In this document: in pieces, positions 26,088-35,286 of the stretch
Layout of the letters: every line of letters starts with the position of its first letter
Position numbering within the stretch: the first letter of the stretch is position 1
Assembly (NCBI RefSeq): GCF_003240585.1
Contig: NZ_PCDP01000065.1
Span: 1 to 64,000, forward strand
Origin: Arminella tubonensis
GTDB taxonomy: Bacteria > Pseudomonadota > Alphaproteobacteria > Rhizobiales > Rhizobiaceae
Reading direction: 5' to 3'
DNA length: 64,000 bases
Program-made: the position numbers and the translations under genes
Notes under the pieces: generated by a model
The model's input: the letters and a program-made list of their open reading frames with translations, nothing else
The model's database searches: none
What the model was told of the DNA's origin: nothing

Positions 26088-27734
26088 ATGACCAAAGGTT
26101 CTGACCTTCTTATCGCCGCGCTAGAAAACGAGGGCGTGGATCGAATATTCGGTATCCCGGGTGAAGAAAACCTCGACGTCGTCGAATCCATCCGAAAATC
26201 CTCGATCCAGTTGGTGCTTACCAGACATGAACAGGCAGCCGCGTTCATGGCGGCAACTTACGGGCGCCTCACGGGCAGACCTGGCGTATGCCTGACCACG
26301 CTCGGACCGGGCGCCTTGAACCTTTCCACCGGAGCTGCCTACGCACTTCTTGGCGCGATGCCGATGATCATGATCACGGGTCAGAAGGGTATCCTGTCTT
26401 CCCGGCAGGCCCGTTTCCAAATTGTCGACGTTGTCGCCTCGATGAAGCCGTTGACGAAGCTGGCAAGGCAGATCGTCTCACCGTTGATGATCCCGACCAT
26501 GGTCAGGGAAGCATTTCGCGTGGCACAAGAGGAGCGGCCCGGCCCGGTGCATCTGGAGCTTCCCGAGGACATTGCCGCGGAGGAATGCGAAGATGTCCCG
26601 TTGATCGCGCCGCACCCGGTCGATTTGCCGGCCGCAAGCGAAGTTGCGCTCGATCGCGCCGCCGGCCTCATTCTTAAAGCCAAGCGGCCGCTTTTGATGA
26701 TGGGAGCGGCCGCCTCACGGCCGCGATCGACGTCCGACATCGCCCAGTTCGTCCTGCGTACAAAGATACCGTTCTTCACCACGCAAATGGGCAAGGGCAC
26801 GGTACCGGGTGGTACGGAATTGTACATGGGCACGGCGGCGCTTTCCGAGCGTGACTATGTCCACGAGGCCATCGGACAGGCGGATCTGATCATAACGATC
26901 GGTCACGACACAATCGAAAAGCCTCCATTCATCATGGGTGGCGAGGGACCGAAGGTGGTGCATGTCGGATATCTGCCGGCCAGTGTCGAGCAGGTGTATT
27001 TCCCTCAGTCCGAGGTGATTGGCGATATCGGCGCATCGCTGAAGGCGCTAGCAGACAGGCTCGAAGGAAAACTTCCGAACGCGCAGGCGCTGCTCCATTT
27101 GCGCGAACGCATTCTTGCACGGATCGGCGATAGGGCGACCGAGGACCGGTTTACGCCGCAGCGCCTCGTGCATGATATCCGCGAGGTGATGCCGCCCGAT
27201 GGCATCCTGGCGCTGGACAACGGCATGTACAAGATCTGGTTTGCGCGGAACTACCGCACCAAAATGGCAAATACGCTGCTTCTGGACAATGCGTTAGCGA
27301 CGATGGGAGCAGGACTTCCGTCGGCGATGATGGCTTCGATGCTCTATCCCGGTCGTCGCGTCATGGCAATTTGCGGCGACGGCGGTTTCATGATGAACAG
27401 CCAGGAACTCGAGACGGCTGTCCGCCTGGAGTTGAACCTCGTGGTCCTGGTCATCGAGGACAAAGCTTACGGCATGATCCGGTGGAAGCAGGCTGTCGAC
27501 GAATTCCCTGATTTCGGCATGACGTTCGACAATCCTGATTTCGTCAAATATGCCGAGGCCTATGGGGCGAAGGGGACGCGGGTCAACACAATCGGCCAGT
27601 TCAAGAGCGTGCTGCAAAAGGCATTTGACGGTGGCGGCGTCCACTTGGTGAACGTCCCCATCGACTATTCCGAAAATGAGCGGGTCCTTGTCAGGGAACT
27701 TCGCGAGCGCCTTCCTGCGATTCTGGAGAACTGA
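26088..27734 (+). CDS. Acetolactate-synthase-like ThDP enzyme
   Basis: A 548-residue thiamine-diphosphate enzyme with the three domains of acetohydroxyacid-synthase-like proteins. The PYR domain (residues 1-170) has the activating Glu in LTRHEQAAAFMA. The central domain is about 190-330, and the PP domain (360-530) has the ThDP/Mg motif CGDGGFMMNSQEL...NLVVLVIED. No regulatory small subunit is nearby and the neighbours are catabolic (dehydrogenase, aldehyde dehydrogenase 2 bases downstream). A role in decarboxylating or condensing a 2-oxo acid is therefore more likely than branched-chain amino-acid synthesis. Length is normal; the start follows a weak Shine-Dalgarno. Confidence 0.86.
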   Translation: MTKGSDLLIAALENEGVDRIFGIPGEENLDVVESIRKSSIQLVLTRHEQAAAFMAATYGRLTGRPGVCLTTLGPGALNLSTGAAYALLGAMPMIMITGQKGILSSRQARFQIVDVVASMKPLTKLARQIVSPLMIPTMVREAFRVAQEERPGPVHLELPEDIAAEECEDVPLIAPHPVDLPAASEVALDRAAGLILKAKRPLLMMGAAASRPRSTSDIAQFVLRTKIPFFTTQMGKGTVPGGTELYMGTAALSERDYVHEAIGQADLIITIGHDTIEKPPFIMGGEGPKVVHVGYLPASVEQVYFPQSEVIGDIGASLKALADRLEGKLPNAQALLHLRERILARIGDRATEDRFTPQRLVHDIREVMPPDGILALDNGMYKIWFARNYRTKMANTLLLDNALATMGAGLPSAMMASMLYPGRRVMAICGDGGFMMNSQELETAVRLELNLVVLVIEDKAYGMIRWKQAVDEFPDFGMTFDNPDFVKYAEAYGAKGTRVNTIGQFKSVLQKAFDGGGVHLVNVPIDYSENERVLVRELRERLPAILEN

Positions 27735-27736
27735 TT

Positions 27737-29128
27737 ATGCCGAATGCTCTCAAGGTCTTCCAAGCCTTCGATCGCGCTTTGATTTCAGAGGTCCCCACAG
27801 ACGACAGCGCGTCTCTCGAACGAAAATTGGCTGCGGCAGCGGGGGCCTTTGCTGATCGCGACGGCTGGCTGGCGCCGCACGCGCGCATCTCCATCCTTCG
27901 AAAGACGGCCGTCCTGCTGGAAGGGCGTCGGGATGAATTCGAAAAGACGATCGCCAGGGAAGGCGGCAAGCCTCTCGCCGACGCGATCGTCGAGGTGACA
28001 CGGGCGATCGACGGGCTGGTCGACGCCGCCGACGAACTGCGCAATTTCGCCGGCCGTGAAATTCCGATGGGTCTGACTGCGGCAAGCGCTCACCGATTGG
28101 CGTTTACAACAAAGGAGCCGATCGGCGTCGTCGCGGCGATCTCCGCCTTCAACCATCCTTTGAACCTGATCATCCACCAGGTTGCTCCGGCTGTGGCGGT
28201 GGGATGTCCGGTGATCGTCAAGCCGGCTGCGACCACGCCCATCTCCTGCCTCAAGCTTGTCTCGCTGTTCTGGGAAGCGGGTCTCGACGAGGCGTGGTGC
28301 CAGACCCTTGTAACCGACGACAATGAACTGGCCGAACGCCTGGCAACCGACAGCCGGGTGGCTTTCCTCAGTTTCATCGGCTCTGCACGTGTTGGCTGGT
28401 ACCTCAAAAGCAAATTGCCGCCCGGCACCCGCTGCGCACTTGAGCACGGCGGAGCCGCACCGGTAATTGTCGACCGCAGCGCAAACCCCGCAGACATCAT
28501 CGAACCGATCGTCAAGGGCGGTTACTATCACGCCGGCCAGGTCTGTGTATCAGTCCAGCGGATATTCGTACACCAGAGCCTGATGACGGATTTCATCGAG
28601 CGTCTGGAAGCTCGCGTCGCGCAGCTGAGGGTCGGAGATCCGCTCCTGAAGGAGACGGAGGTCGGGCCGCTGATCTTGCCGCGTGAGACCGAGCGCGTTT
28701 CAGCCTGGATCGACGAAGCCAAAGCCTCCGGCACGCGGATCATTGGCGGTGGTAGATTTTCAGAAACGACGCTCTTGCCGTCTGTTTTGGTCAACCCGCC
28801 GGCGGATGCCAAGGTTTCGAAACTCGAAGTGTTTGGTCCTTTGACATGTGTCTACGGCTTTACCGAGCTTGACGATGCGATCGCTCTTGCCAACTCACTT
28901 GCCTATGCGTTCCAGTCGAGCATTTTTTCAAACGACATCAAGTCTGCACTGCATGCCGCGCGCAGGCTGGATGCCTCCGCCGTCTTGATCAACGATCACA
29001 CCGCTTTCCGAACCGACTGGATGCCGTTCACCGGACGTCGCCAGTCCGGCTATGGAATAGGTGGCATTCCCTGGACGATGGAGGAGATGTCAGAAGACAA
29101 GATGATCGTGCTCAATCATGTGAAATAG
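27737..29128 (+). CDS. Aldehyde dehydrogenase
   Basis: A 463-residue NAD(P)-dependent aldehyde dehydrogenase. The landmarks are AAISAFNHPLNLIIHQVAPA and IVKPA in the cofactor domain, the general base Glu in RCALEHGGAAP, and the catalytic Cys in HAGQVCVSVQR. The C-terminal FTGRRQSGYGIGGIP matches the oligomer tail. It starts 2 bases after the ThDP enzyme with GGAG upstream, so the two are co-translated. The pair suggests 2-oxo acid to aldehyde to acid, with the DUF1932 dehydrogenase acting before. The N-terminus is slightly shorter than in betaine/lactaldehyde types. Confidence 0.88.
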   Translation: MPNALKVFQAFDRALISEVPTDDSASLERKLAAAAGAFADRDGWLAPHARISILRKTAVLLEGRRDEFEKTIAREGGKPLADAIVEVTRAIDGLVDAADELRNFAGREIPMGLTAASAHRLAFTTKEPIGVVAAISAFNHPLNLIIHQVAPAVAVGCPVIVKPAATTPISCLKLVSLFWEAGLDEAWCQTLVTDDNELAERLATDSRVAFLSFIGSARVGWYLKSKLPPGTRCALEHGGAAPVIVDRSANPADIIEPIVKGGYYHAGQVCVSVQRIFVHQSLMTDFIERLEARVAQLRVGDPLLKETEVGPLILPRETERVSAWIDEAKASGTRIIGGGRFSETTLLPSVLVNPPADAKVSKLEVFGPLTCVYGFTELDDAIALANSLAYAFQSSIFSNDIKSALHAARRLDASAVLINDHTAFRTDWMPFTGRRQSGYGIGGIPWTMEEMSEDKMIVLNHVK

Positions 29129-29153
29129 GCCTCCGCCATATCACCCATGACCA

Positions 29154-30326
29154 TCAGAGACGAACGACGTCGACGGTTTGATTGGCTCCTATGCGAGAGC
29201 TGAGCGCATTGATCGAAAACAAGGCGTAGATAATGAGCGGCAAACAGGCGAGATAGGAAGTCCTGATGCCGGCATGCTCCGCAATGAAGCCGAGCAGGGG
29301 CGGCGCGAGAAAGAAGACGACGAACGTCATCTGCGCGAGCGCGGCGACGTTGAGGGAAGGTGCCCTGTCCTTACGCTGTGCCGCTGCAGAAACCGCCAGG
29401 GGATAAACGGCACTGCATCCCGCCCCCATCAAGGCAAAGCCGAACAACGCCACATAGGGGTGTGGTGCAAGCCACACGGCGACCAAGCCGGATGCCGACA
29501 GAATGAGGAGGCCACCGGCCATGGCTCGCGCACCAAATCGATCGACGAGCGGGTCGACGAACAGACGTGCAAGAGCCATGAAGAACGTGAACAGGGTTAA
29601 TCCCAGACCGCCGACCAGAGGTTCTACCGCGAAGACGTCACGCATGTAGATCGCCGACCAGTCGATCCCCGCTCCTTCGACAAGGAACGCAGCAATGCCC
29701 ATCACGCAGAGGGGCAACAATCCCAATGTCGGGAGAGCGATCAATGGCGTCTTCGTTTCACCTGAGACGGTCGGCGTCGGCGCATTTCGCATTCCGAAAA
29801 TCGCCCAGGAGCCAATGACGACAACAGCGGCAAATGTCATCGCAAGATGAAGTTCCATCGACACGCCTGCCTGGCGGATCATCGAGGCGGCAAGCGCCGT
29901 GACGAAGAACCCAAGGCTCCAGAAGCCGTGTGCCCTATTCATGAGGCTGCGACCCGCCAGCGCCTCGATGCGGCCGATCTCAACATTGAGGTTGATCTCG
30001 AGTGCCCCCGCCAAAAGTCCCTCGCAGAACAAAACGCTAAAGACGCCGGGCGCGGTCCCGACCCAGGGAACGAGAGCGAGCAATGCGGACGTTCCGAGAA
30101 CGGTAATGAGGGCCGTGGTGCGCGCTCCAAGACGCGCGATGAGCGGCGAGGAGAAAGTCAGTGAAATCAGGGCGCCTAGTGCCATGCCGATAATGGTTGC
30201 GCCCAGTTCGGACTTGTCGACGGCAAGTGCTACCTGCAGATCGGGCATCCTGGCCAGCAACGCTCCAAGCGATGCGGCAAAAAGAAAGAAGCAGATATAG
30301 ATCCGGTGCTGCGGCTGTAGATGCAT
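29154..30326 (-). CDS. MFS transporter
   Basis: A 390-residue inner-membrane protein with about 12 hydrophobic segments in two halves and the loop-type motifs ARLGARTTALI (after TM2) and VDRFGARAMAGGLLIL (after TM8). It belongs to the FucP/YbjJ-like branch of the major facilitator superfamily, as judged from the GxxLARMPDLQVAL start. It is convergent with the catabolic set at 25-29 kb and could import or export its substrate. ATG 30326 is used; the frame runs upstream to a TTG at 30407 without a Shine-Dalgarno. Confidence 0.82.
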   Translation of the reverse strand: MHLQPQHRIYICFFLFAASLGALLARMPDLQVALAVDKSELGATIIGMALGALISLTFSSPLIARLGARTTALITVLGTSALLALVPWVGTAPGVFSVLFCEGLLAGALEINLNVEIGRIEALAGRSLMNRAHGFWSLGFFVTALAASMIRQAGVSMELHLAMTFAAVVVIGSWAIFGMRNAPTPTVSGETKTPLIALPTLGLLPLCVMGIAAFLVEGAGIDWSAIYMRDVFAVEPLVGGLGLTLFTFFMALARLFVDPLVDRFGARAMAGGLLILSASGLVAVWLAPHPYVALFGFALMGAGCSAVYPLAVSAAAQRKDRAPSLNVAALAQMTFVVFFLAPPLLGFIAEHAGIRTSYLACLPLIIYALFSINALSSRIGANQTVDVVRL

Positions 30327-30550
30327 GAGACGAATCCATTCGGCTTTTGAGTTGCTATGCTTAGCGCACAGCCGCCGATTGGCGAAACGAGTTTTCGCTT
30401 GGCGCAATCAGTGCGTCCCGCCCCAGGTATTGCCGACGCCGGAGCAGGCTGAGAAAGGGATCTACGGGAAGGAGTCGGTCGAACAGGCAATGCTTCAGCC
30501 GTCGAAGCGGCAGTGAGTTTCAAACTCCTGGACCAATGAGGAGCTCGTCG

Positions 30551-32542
30551 CTAGGCGAGATCCACGCGGGCACTCATTCGGTGTCTGCGGATGTATTCCG
30601 CCGGAACTGGATGGCCGAGGTGGAAGCCTTGGACCTGATCTATCCAAAGTTCTCTCGTCAGGGCCAATTGATCCTCGTTCTCCACGCCTTCGACGAGAAT
30701 GTTGTGGCCACGATTTCGCAGAAGTCCGACGATATCCCGGAGCATGGCCTTGCCTCTTGGCGTGGCGGCGTCATGCAGGAAGGAGCGGTCGATTTTTACC
30801 GTGTCGAAGTCGATCAGGCGAAGCCAGGAAAGGCCGGCAAAGCCCGTTCCGAAGTCGTCCAGCCAAATCCTTATCCCCAGCTTCCTAAGATCTGAGAGGC
30901 AGTGGAGCACCCGTGAGTTGGCCTCCAGTTCCAGACCCTCTGTGATCTCGAACGCCAGCTTTATACCCTCTACGCCGGTCTCGGCGAGGATGGCGGCAAC
31001 CGATGCCGCAAAGCCGGGAGTCTTGAGTTGAACCGGGGAGACGTTGACGGTAACGACATCGACATGGTTGTCGGCCAGAAGATCCCGACAGACGGTTCGC
31101 AGGACCCAATTACCAAGCTCGATTATTGCAACGGTCCGCTCGGCGACGGGTATGAAGAGACTGGGCGGGAGTGGAGTGCCATCCAGGGACCTCAGTCGCA
31201 TCAATGCTTCGACGGCCTCTATTCCGCCCGACGCAACATTGTGGATCGGTTGATAGACAAGCGAGACCAGATCTCTAGCCAGCGCAATTTTCAGCAACGC
31301 GGCGATATTCTCCCCGTCATCACCTCCCTGGACATCGTTCGGATCATAGAGGCGCGCGCAGTTTCGACCGCTGGCCTTCGCTCCATAAAGGGCGCGGTCG
31401 GCGTCGTGAATGAGTTTTTCGAGCTTCGATCCGGTCTGAGGCCTGGTCAAGGCAGCACCGACGCTGACGGTCACCAACGATGAACCGTCCCTTCGCTGCT
31501 CGTGCAACTGCCCCAAATCCTCGACCGTCCTTCGAATGGTCTCGGCGAGTTCGGCCACCTGTTCGGTCGTCTCCGCAGGTGCCAGGACTATGAATTCCTC
31601 GCCACCATAACGCCCGATCGATCCATTGAAGGCTTCGATCGAATGGCGCAGAGCGCTTGCCACCAGAACGAGGCATCGGTCGCCTTCCTGATGTCCGTAA
31701 AAGTCGTTGTATTTCTTAAAGAAGTCGACGTCGATCAGTATCGCGCAAAAGCTCCGGCCATGCCTTTGCCAGCCATCCCAAAACTCGCGAAGTGTCTGGT
31801 CGATTGCCCGGCGATTTTCCAAACCGGTCAACGGGTCCGTATTCGACAAGCTGAGAAGCGCCTTCCCACGTTCGGTCGCCTCCTGATGCTGGACCCTCGC
31901 TTCAAGAGAATTCAGAAAAACATTGTAGCGCTCGACGTTCAGCTTCCAGTTCACATATGAGGTGAACACGAAACACGACACGTAAAAGACGACAAATGCC
32001 AGCGTGTGATAGCTGTTTGCGGGAAAGAAGAAGAGAGAGGTCAAAAAGGCACCGAGCACTGTTCCTGATGCGATCACCGAAAGGGCAAACCGGAAACTGA
32101 AGAACAGATTGACCCCCATCATAAAGATGGCTCCGAAAACCATGTAGTAGGACATATTCTGGATTTCGCCCGTCGTCATGGCGGGCAGTAGCCAAGCGAT
32201 GTAACCCGACACGAGGGCCACTGCGCAGGTGGCGTCTAGCCAGTCTGCTCCCAGATCGAAGCGGTACTGCAATTCCAGCACGCCGACAACAATCGAGCCG
32301 ACAGCGAAACGCGCCGCAATCGTGTACACGGCCACATCCCCGATGAGCAGAATGTCCGTGATCGAAAACAGTAGATAGACGAAAACTGCCATCCATAGGC
32401 CTCGCCTGGATGCCGCTTTCCGCAGTGCGGTTGCTTCCGTGCGGTAAAGCGCCCGAAGCTCTTCCGGCAAATAGCGGTTCCGCATCGTTTGAAGATCGAC
32501 GTCGACCATCTGCGCCAATGTCTGGGTCATGTGCTCACTCAC
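30551..32542 (-). CDS. Membrane GGDEF-EAL c-di-GMP enzyme
   Basis: A 663-residue bifunctional protein. The N-terminal part (about residues 48-205) has six hydrophobic segments as a sensory membrane domain. Then comes a GGDEF domain (about 240-385) with the active form RYGGEEF and TDPLTGLENRRAID. A C-terminal EAL domain (about 405-655) follows, with EAVEALMRL, WLDDFGTGFAG, KIDRSF and VEGVENEDQ. Both active sites keep their key residues, so it may make and degrade cyclic di-GMP. It is divergent from a PhcB-like methyltransferase gene. GTG 32542 and ATG 32530 are both possible starts. Confidence 0.88.
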   Translation of the reverse strand: MSEHMTQTLAQMVDVDLQTMRNRYLPEELRALYRTEATALRKAASRRGLWMAVFVYLLFSITDILLIGDVAVYTIAARFAVGSIVVGVLELQYRFDLGADWLDATCAVALVSGYIAWLLPAMTTGEIQNMSYYMVFGAIFMMGVNLFFSFRFALSVIASGTVLGAFLTSLFFFPANSYHTLAFVVFYVSCFVFTSYVNWKLNVERYNVFLNSLEARVQHQEATERGKALLSLSNTDPLTGLENRRAIDQTLREFWDGWQRHGRSFCAILIDVDFFKKYNDFYGHQEGDRCLVLVASALRHSIEAFNGSIGRYGGEEFIVLAPAETTEQVAELAETIRRTVEDLGQLHEQRRDGSSLVTVSVGAALTRPQTGSKLEKLIHDADRALYGAKASGRNCARLYDPNDVQGGDDGENIAALLKIALARDLVSLVYQPIHNVASGGIEAVEALMRLRSLDGTPLPPSLFIPVAERTVAIIELGNWVLRTVCRDLLADNHVDVVTVNVSPVQLKTPGFAASVAAILAETGVEGIKLAFEITEGLELEANSRVLHCLSDLRKLGIRIWLDDFGTGFAGLSWLRLIDFDTVKIDRSFLHDAATPRGKAMLRDIVGLLRNRGHNILVEGVENEDQLALTRELWIDQVQGFHLGHPVPAEYIRRHRMSARVDLA

Positions 32543-32789
32543 CGGAGGCGACGCAAGCGGCGCAAGCCGTCTTCATCGGGGTTCCCGCGCGGTCAGATAT
32601 ATAGGCGTCGGTCATGCAGGAAGCCCCCCAATAGTGATTTGCCAAGGTCATTCGTGAATGCGGCGGAAGCGCTCAAAGCCAAGATAGGCGAATCAACGAA
32701 TCTTCCATTCTATGAATGGAGACAAATTCATTCGCGCGTTGACCTTCCTCGTCCTATAGTTAGCGAATTGTTAACGACTGAGTCCCGCT

Positions 32790-33833
32790 GTGAGCCAACA
32801 TCCCTTTTCATTCGACGGTCAGAGTCTGATCACTCCACAATCCATGGCTCGCGAGAGCGCTACACCCCAAAGCGAGGATTTTGCCGAGCAGATGACCGTG
32901 GCAAAAGCCGAGCTTGCCTTGACCTTGAGCATCGCTCAGCAGCAGGTTGAGAACGAATTGCCGGCAGCCGTGGTGATCGACCGCCTGGCGACGCAACTGC
33001 ATCTTACTCGCCGCAAATTCTCTCCGCAGGTCTGGCAAGCACTCGTTGAAGTGGCCCAGAACCATCCGGTATCCGATTTTTTCCTTGAAGACCCATTCAC
33101 GCGCTGGTCGTTTGAAAAACCTCGGGGCTATTCGGGAGACGCCCATCTGCTGGATTTTATCTACGGCCACGCGCGGGTCAGCGAGGCGATCGAGCGGGCG
33201 TCTCCGCGCGGCCGAGCCCTATATGACTACACCAGGGAGGCCCCATCCTCCGTGGCGGTTCGAGAGCGTCGCGATCTGCTGACGCGACATATTGATGAGA
33301 TCGCGATCGGTCGCGGACCGGACACGGAAATCCTGACGATCGCTGCCGGGCATTTACGCGAAGCGGAGAGATCGACCGCCCTCCAAAGCCGGATGATCAA
33401 GCGATGGGTTGCCCTTGATCAAGATCCCGAAAGCATTGGATCGATAGCAAAGGACTTCGCGGGGACATGTGTGGAGGCCATCGACGGCTCGGTTCGCGGA
33501 TTGCTGACCGGTCGGCACAGCCTGGGTCAATTCGATTTCATTTATGCCGCAGGTCTCTACGACTATCTGTCATTCGGCGTTGCGGTGAAGTTGACTGAGC
33601 GCTGCCTGCAAATGTTGAAGCCCGGCGGGGTTTTCCTTTTTGCCAATTTCTCCAATGATGTCGCTGTCGATGGTTACATGGAGACATTCATGAATTGGGC
33701 GCTGTTGCTGCGATCGGAGTCTGACATGTGGGACATTATCGCTGCGGTGGATGGCAGGGAGGCCTTTGACGCCAGCGTGCATTTTGGTGCAAACCGCAAC
33801 ATCGTCTACGGCATAGTTCGATCGCCATCGTAG
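32790..33833 (+). CDS. PhcB-like SAM methyltransferase
   Basis: A 347-residue protein. The N-terminal half (to about 150) is helical with FEKPRGYSGDAHLLDFIYGH, a segment typical of the EF/3-hydroxypalmitate-methyl-ester synthase (PhcB) type. The C-terminal half (about 170-345) is a Rossmann methyltransferase with EILTIAAGHLREAE as the SAM-binding glycine-rich loop variant, VALDQDPES as the acidic loop and FDFIYAAGLYDYLS. In Ralstonia, PhcB makes a quorum signal. Here the product is unknown. The first codon is GTG. The divergent GGDEF-EAL gene and downstream small genes suggest signalling. Confidence 0.75.
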   Translation: MSQHPFSFDGQSLITPQSMARESATPQSEDFAEQMTVAKAELALTLSIAQQQVENELPAAVVIDRLATQLHLTRRKFSPQVWQALVEVAQNHPVSDFFLEDPFTRWSFEKPRGYSGDAHLLDFIYGHARVSEAIERASPRGRALYDYTREAPSSVAVRERRDLLTRHIDEIAIGRGPDTEILTIAAGHLREAERSTALQSRMIKRWVALDQDPESIGSIAKDFAGTCVEAIDGSVRGLLTGRHSLGQFDFIYAAGLYDYLSFGVAVKLTERCLQMLKPGGVFLFANFSNDVAVDGYMETFMNWALLLRSESDMWDIIAAVDGREAFDASVHFGANRNIVYGIVRSPS

Positions 33834-33951
33834 CCTCGCGGTGGTTGCGCACGGCGAAATCGCGTTTGCGAGTGCCTTGACCGCACAAAAAAGAAGCTGT
33901 CGCCGAACCAGAGGCCATGCAATTGCGTTTCCCTTGCAGGAGGAAACAACG

Positions 33952-34137
33952 ATGGAACATCTCAACAATCGACAAGTCAGCGATCCAGGTCCTAAAAGCC
34001 GCGACGTCGCTGAGCATTGCAGGAAGATTGGCCTTGATGCGCATGAGGAACGCAAACTGGTAAGGCTATTGGGTAAATATGCGCCTCTGCACGAGATCAA
34101 CGCCAACGCGCCGCAGAAACCGCCACGGTTCCGTTGA
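33952..34137 (+). CDS. Small hypothetical protein, 61 residues
   Basis: A basic 61-residue protein beginning MEHLNNRQVSDPGPKSRDVA, with a very strong Shine-Dalgarno (GCAGGAGGAAA) before ATG 33952. It has one predicted amphipathic helix (AEHCRKIGLDAHEERKLVRL) and a proline-rich end. No family recognised. It lies between the methyltransferase and the HtrA-like gene on the same strand. Confidence 0.6.
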   Translation: MEHLNNRQVSDPGPKSRDVAEHCRKIGLDAHEERKLVRLLGKYAPLHEINANAPQKPPRFR

Positions 34138-34311
34138 TCCGATCGAGTGTCGGCTCTGTGTCAGGTGAATACGCCATAGAAAATTCTGCTGGCAAGCCCT
34201 TGTGCCAGGTGCTGCGGATCCATACCTGCCCGTGAGGCCAGACGTTTGTTCTGTGTCGAGCGTGGCGGTCTTCCCGAGCGCCTCGGAATTGCAGTTCACG
34301 GAGACCAGATC

Positions 34312-35217
34312 ATGAATATCGATGCGATTTTTCAGTCGATGGTGGCGGTACGGTCTTCCATCCCGGAGGACGCATTTACGGCGACCGCGCTTGGTATCCG
34401 CAGGGAAGGCAGCGGAGTGGTCATCAGGGCAAACGGACTGGTGCTTACGATTGGCTACCTTATCACCGAGGCGGAGGAGGTCTGGCTGACGACCAGTGAT
34501 GGAAAACTGGTTCCTGGTCACGCGCTTGCCTACGACCAGGAGACAGGCTTCGGACTGGTGCAGGCACTGGGCCAGCTTGGATGTCCCCCCATGGATCTAG
34601 GCGATGCCGACGAAGCCATGGTGGGCGATCCGGTCGTGCTTGCAGACGGCATGGGCCAGTTTGTCGACGCAAATATCGTCGCCAAGCAGCAATTCGCGGG
34701 CTATTGGGAGTACCTGCTGGACGAGGCGATTTTTATCTCGCCTGCCCACCCGTCCTGGGGAGGTGCTGCGCTCATCAGCACGGACGGCAAGCTTCTCGGC
34801 ATCGGTTCGCTTCGCATGCAATTGATCCAAAGCGGCGCGAGCGCCGACATCAATATGGTGGTGCCGATCAACCTGTTACGCCCGATTCTTGATGATCTTT
34901 TGAACCGCGGCCAGGTTAGCCATCCGCGGCGGCCGTGGCTTGGCGTGTTTTCCGCCGAAACCAATGGCCAGGTCGTCGTTATGAACGTGGCCGAAGGGGG
35001 CCCCGGTGCCGATGCGGGCCTGCGTCGAGGTGACGTCATTTCGGAGATAGGAGATGGAGAGGTCGCGGGCCTTGCGGACTTTTATCGGAAGCTGTGGCAA
35101 AGCGGCCCGGCTGGCACGGAGTTCCCGATGAGAATATTGCGCGGCGGCCGCGAAGCCTGGCTGCGTGTTAAGTCAGCCGACCGGGACAGCTACCTCAAGA
35201 AGCCGCAATTGCAGTAG
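34312..35217 (+). CDS. HtrA-like protein without catalytic triad
   Basis: A 301-residue protein with the S1C/HtrA protease fold (about residues 1-200) and one PDZ domain (about 205-290; PWLGVFSAETNGQVVVMNVA, GADAGLRRGDVISEIGDGEV). The three catalytic positions are altered. The expected LTNxHVV reads LTIGYLI (Tyr49). The Asp position in the TDLAVL-type strand reads TGFGLV (Gly79). The GNSGGAL nucleophile region reads PSWGGAAL, placing Trp139 where Ser is expected. No signal peptide is visible, so it may stay in the cytoplasm. It is probably a pseudo-protease acting as chaperone or scaffold. ATG 34312 has GGAG 9 bases upstream. Confidence 0.78.
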   Translation: MNIDAIFQSMVAVRSSIPEDAFTATALGIRREGSGVVIRANGLVLTIGYLITEAEEVWLTTSDGKLVPGHALAYDQETGFGLVQALGQLGCPPMDLGDADEAMVGDPVVLADGMGQFVDANIVAKQQFAGYWEYLLDEAIFISPAHPSWGGAALISTDGKLLGIGSLRMQLIQSGASADINMVVPINLLRPILDDLLNRGQVSHPRRPWLGVFSAETNGQVVVMNVAEGGPGADAGLRRGDVISEIGDGEVAGLADFYRKLWQSGPAGTEFPMRILRGGREAWLRVKSADRDSYLKKPQLQ

Positions 35218-35236
35218 CGAAATGCTTGCGTGGAGC

Positions 35237-35265
35237 GGCTGCATACGCCGATGGCGTCTGCAGCC
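35237..35265. terminator. Convergent hairpin terminator
   Basis: A hairpin GGCTGCA (35237-35243) / TGCAGCC (35259-35265) is extended inward by ACGCC/GGCGT with a GAT loop. It lies between the convergent HtrA-like gene (stop 35217) and the ABC operon end (stop 35287). It is a likely bidirectional terminator, with a short T-rich stretch on the plus-strand side. Confidence 0.55.
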
Positions 35266-35286
35266 TTGCTTTGCCGCCATCGAAGC

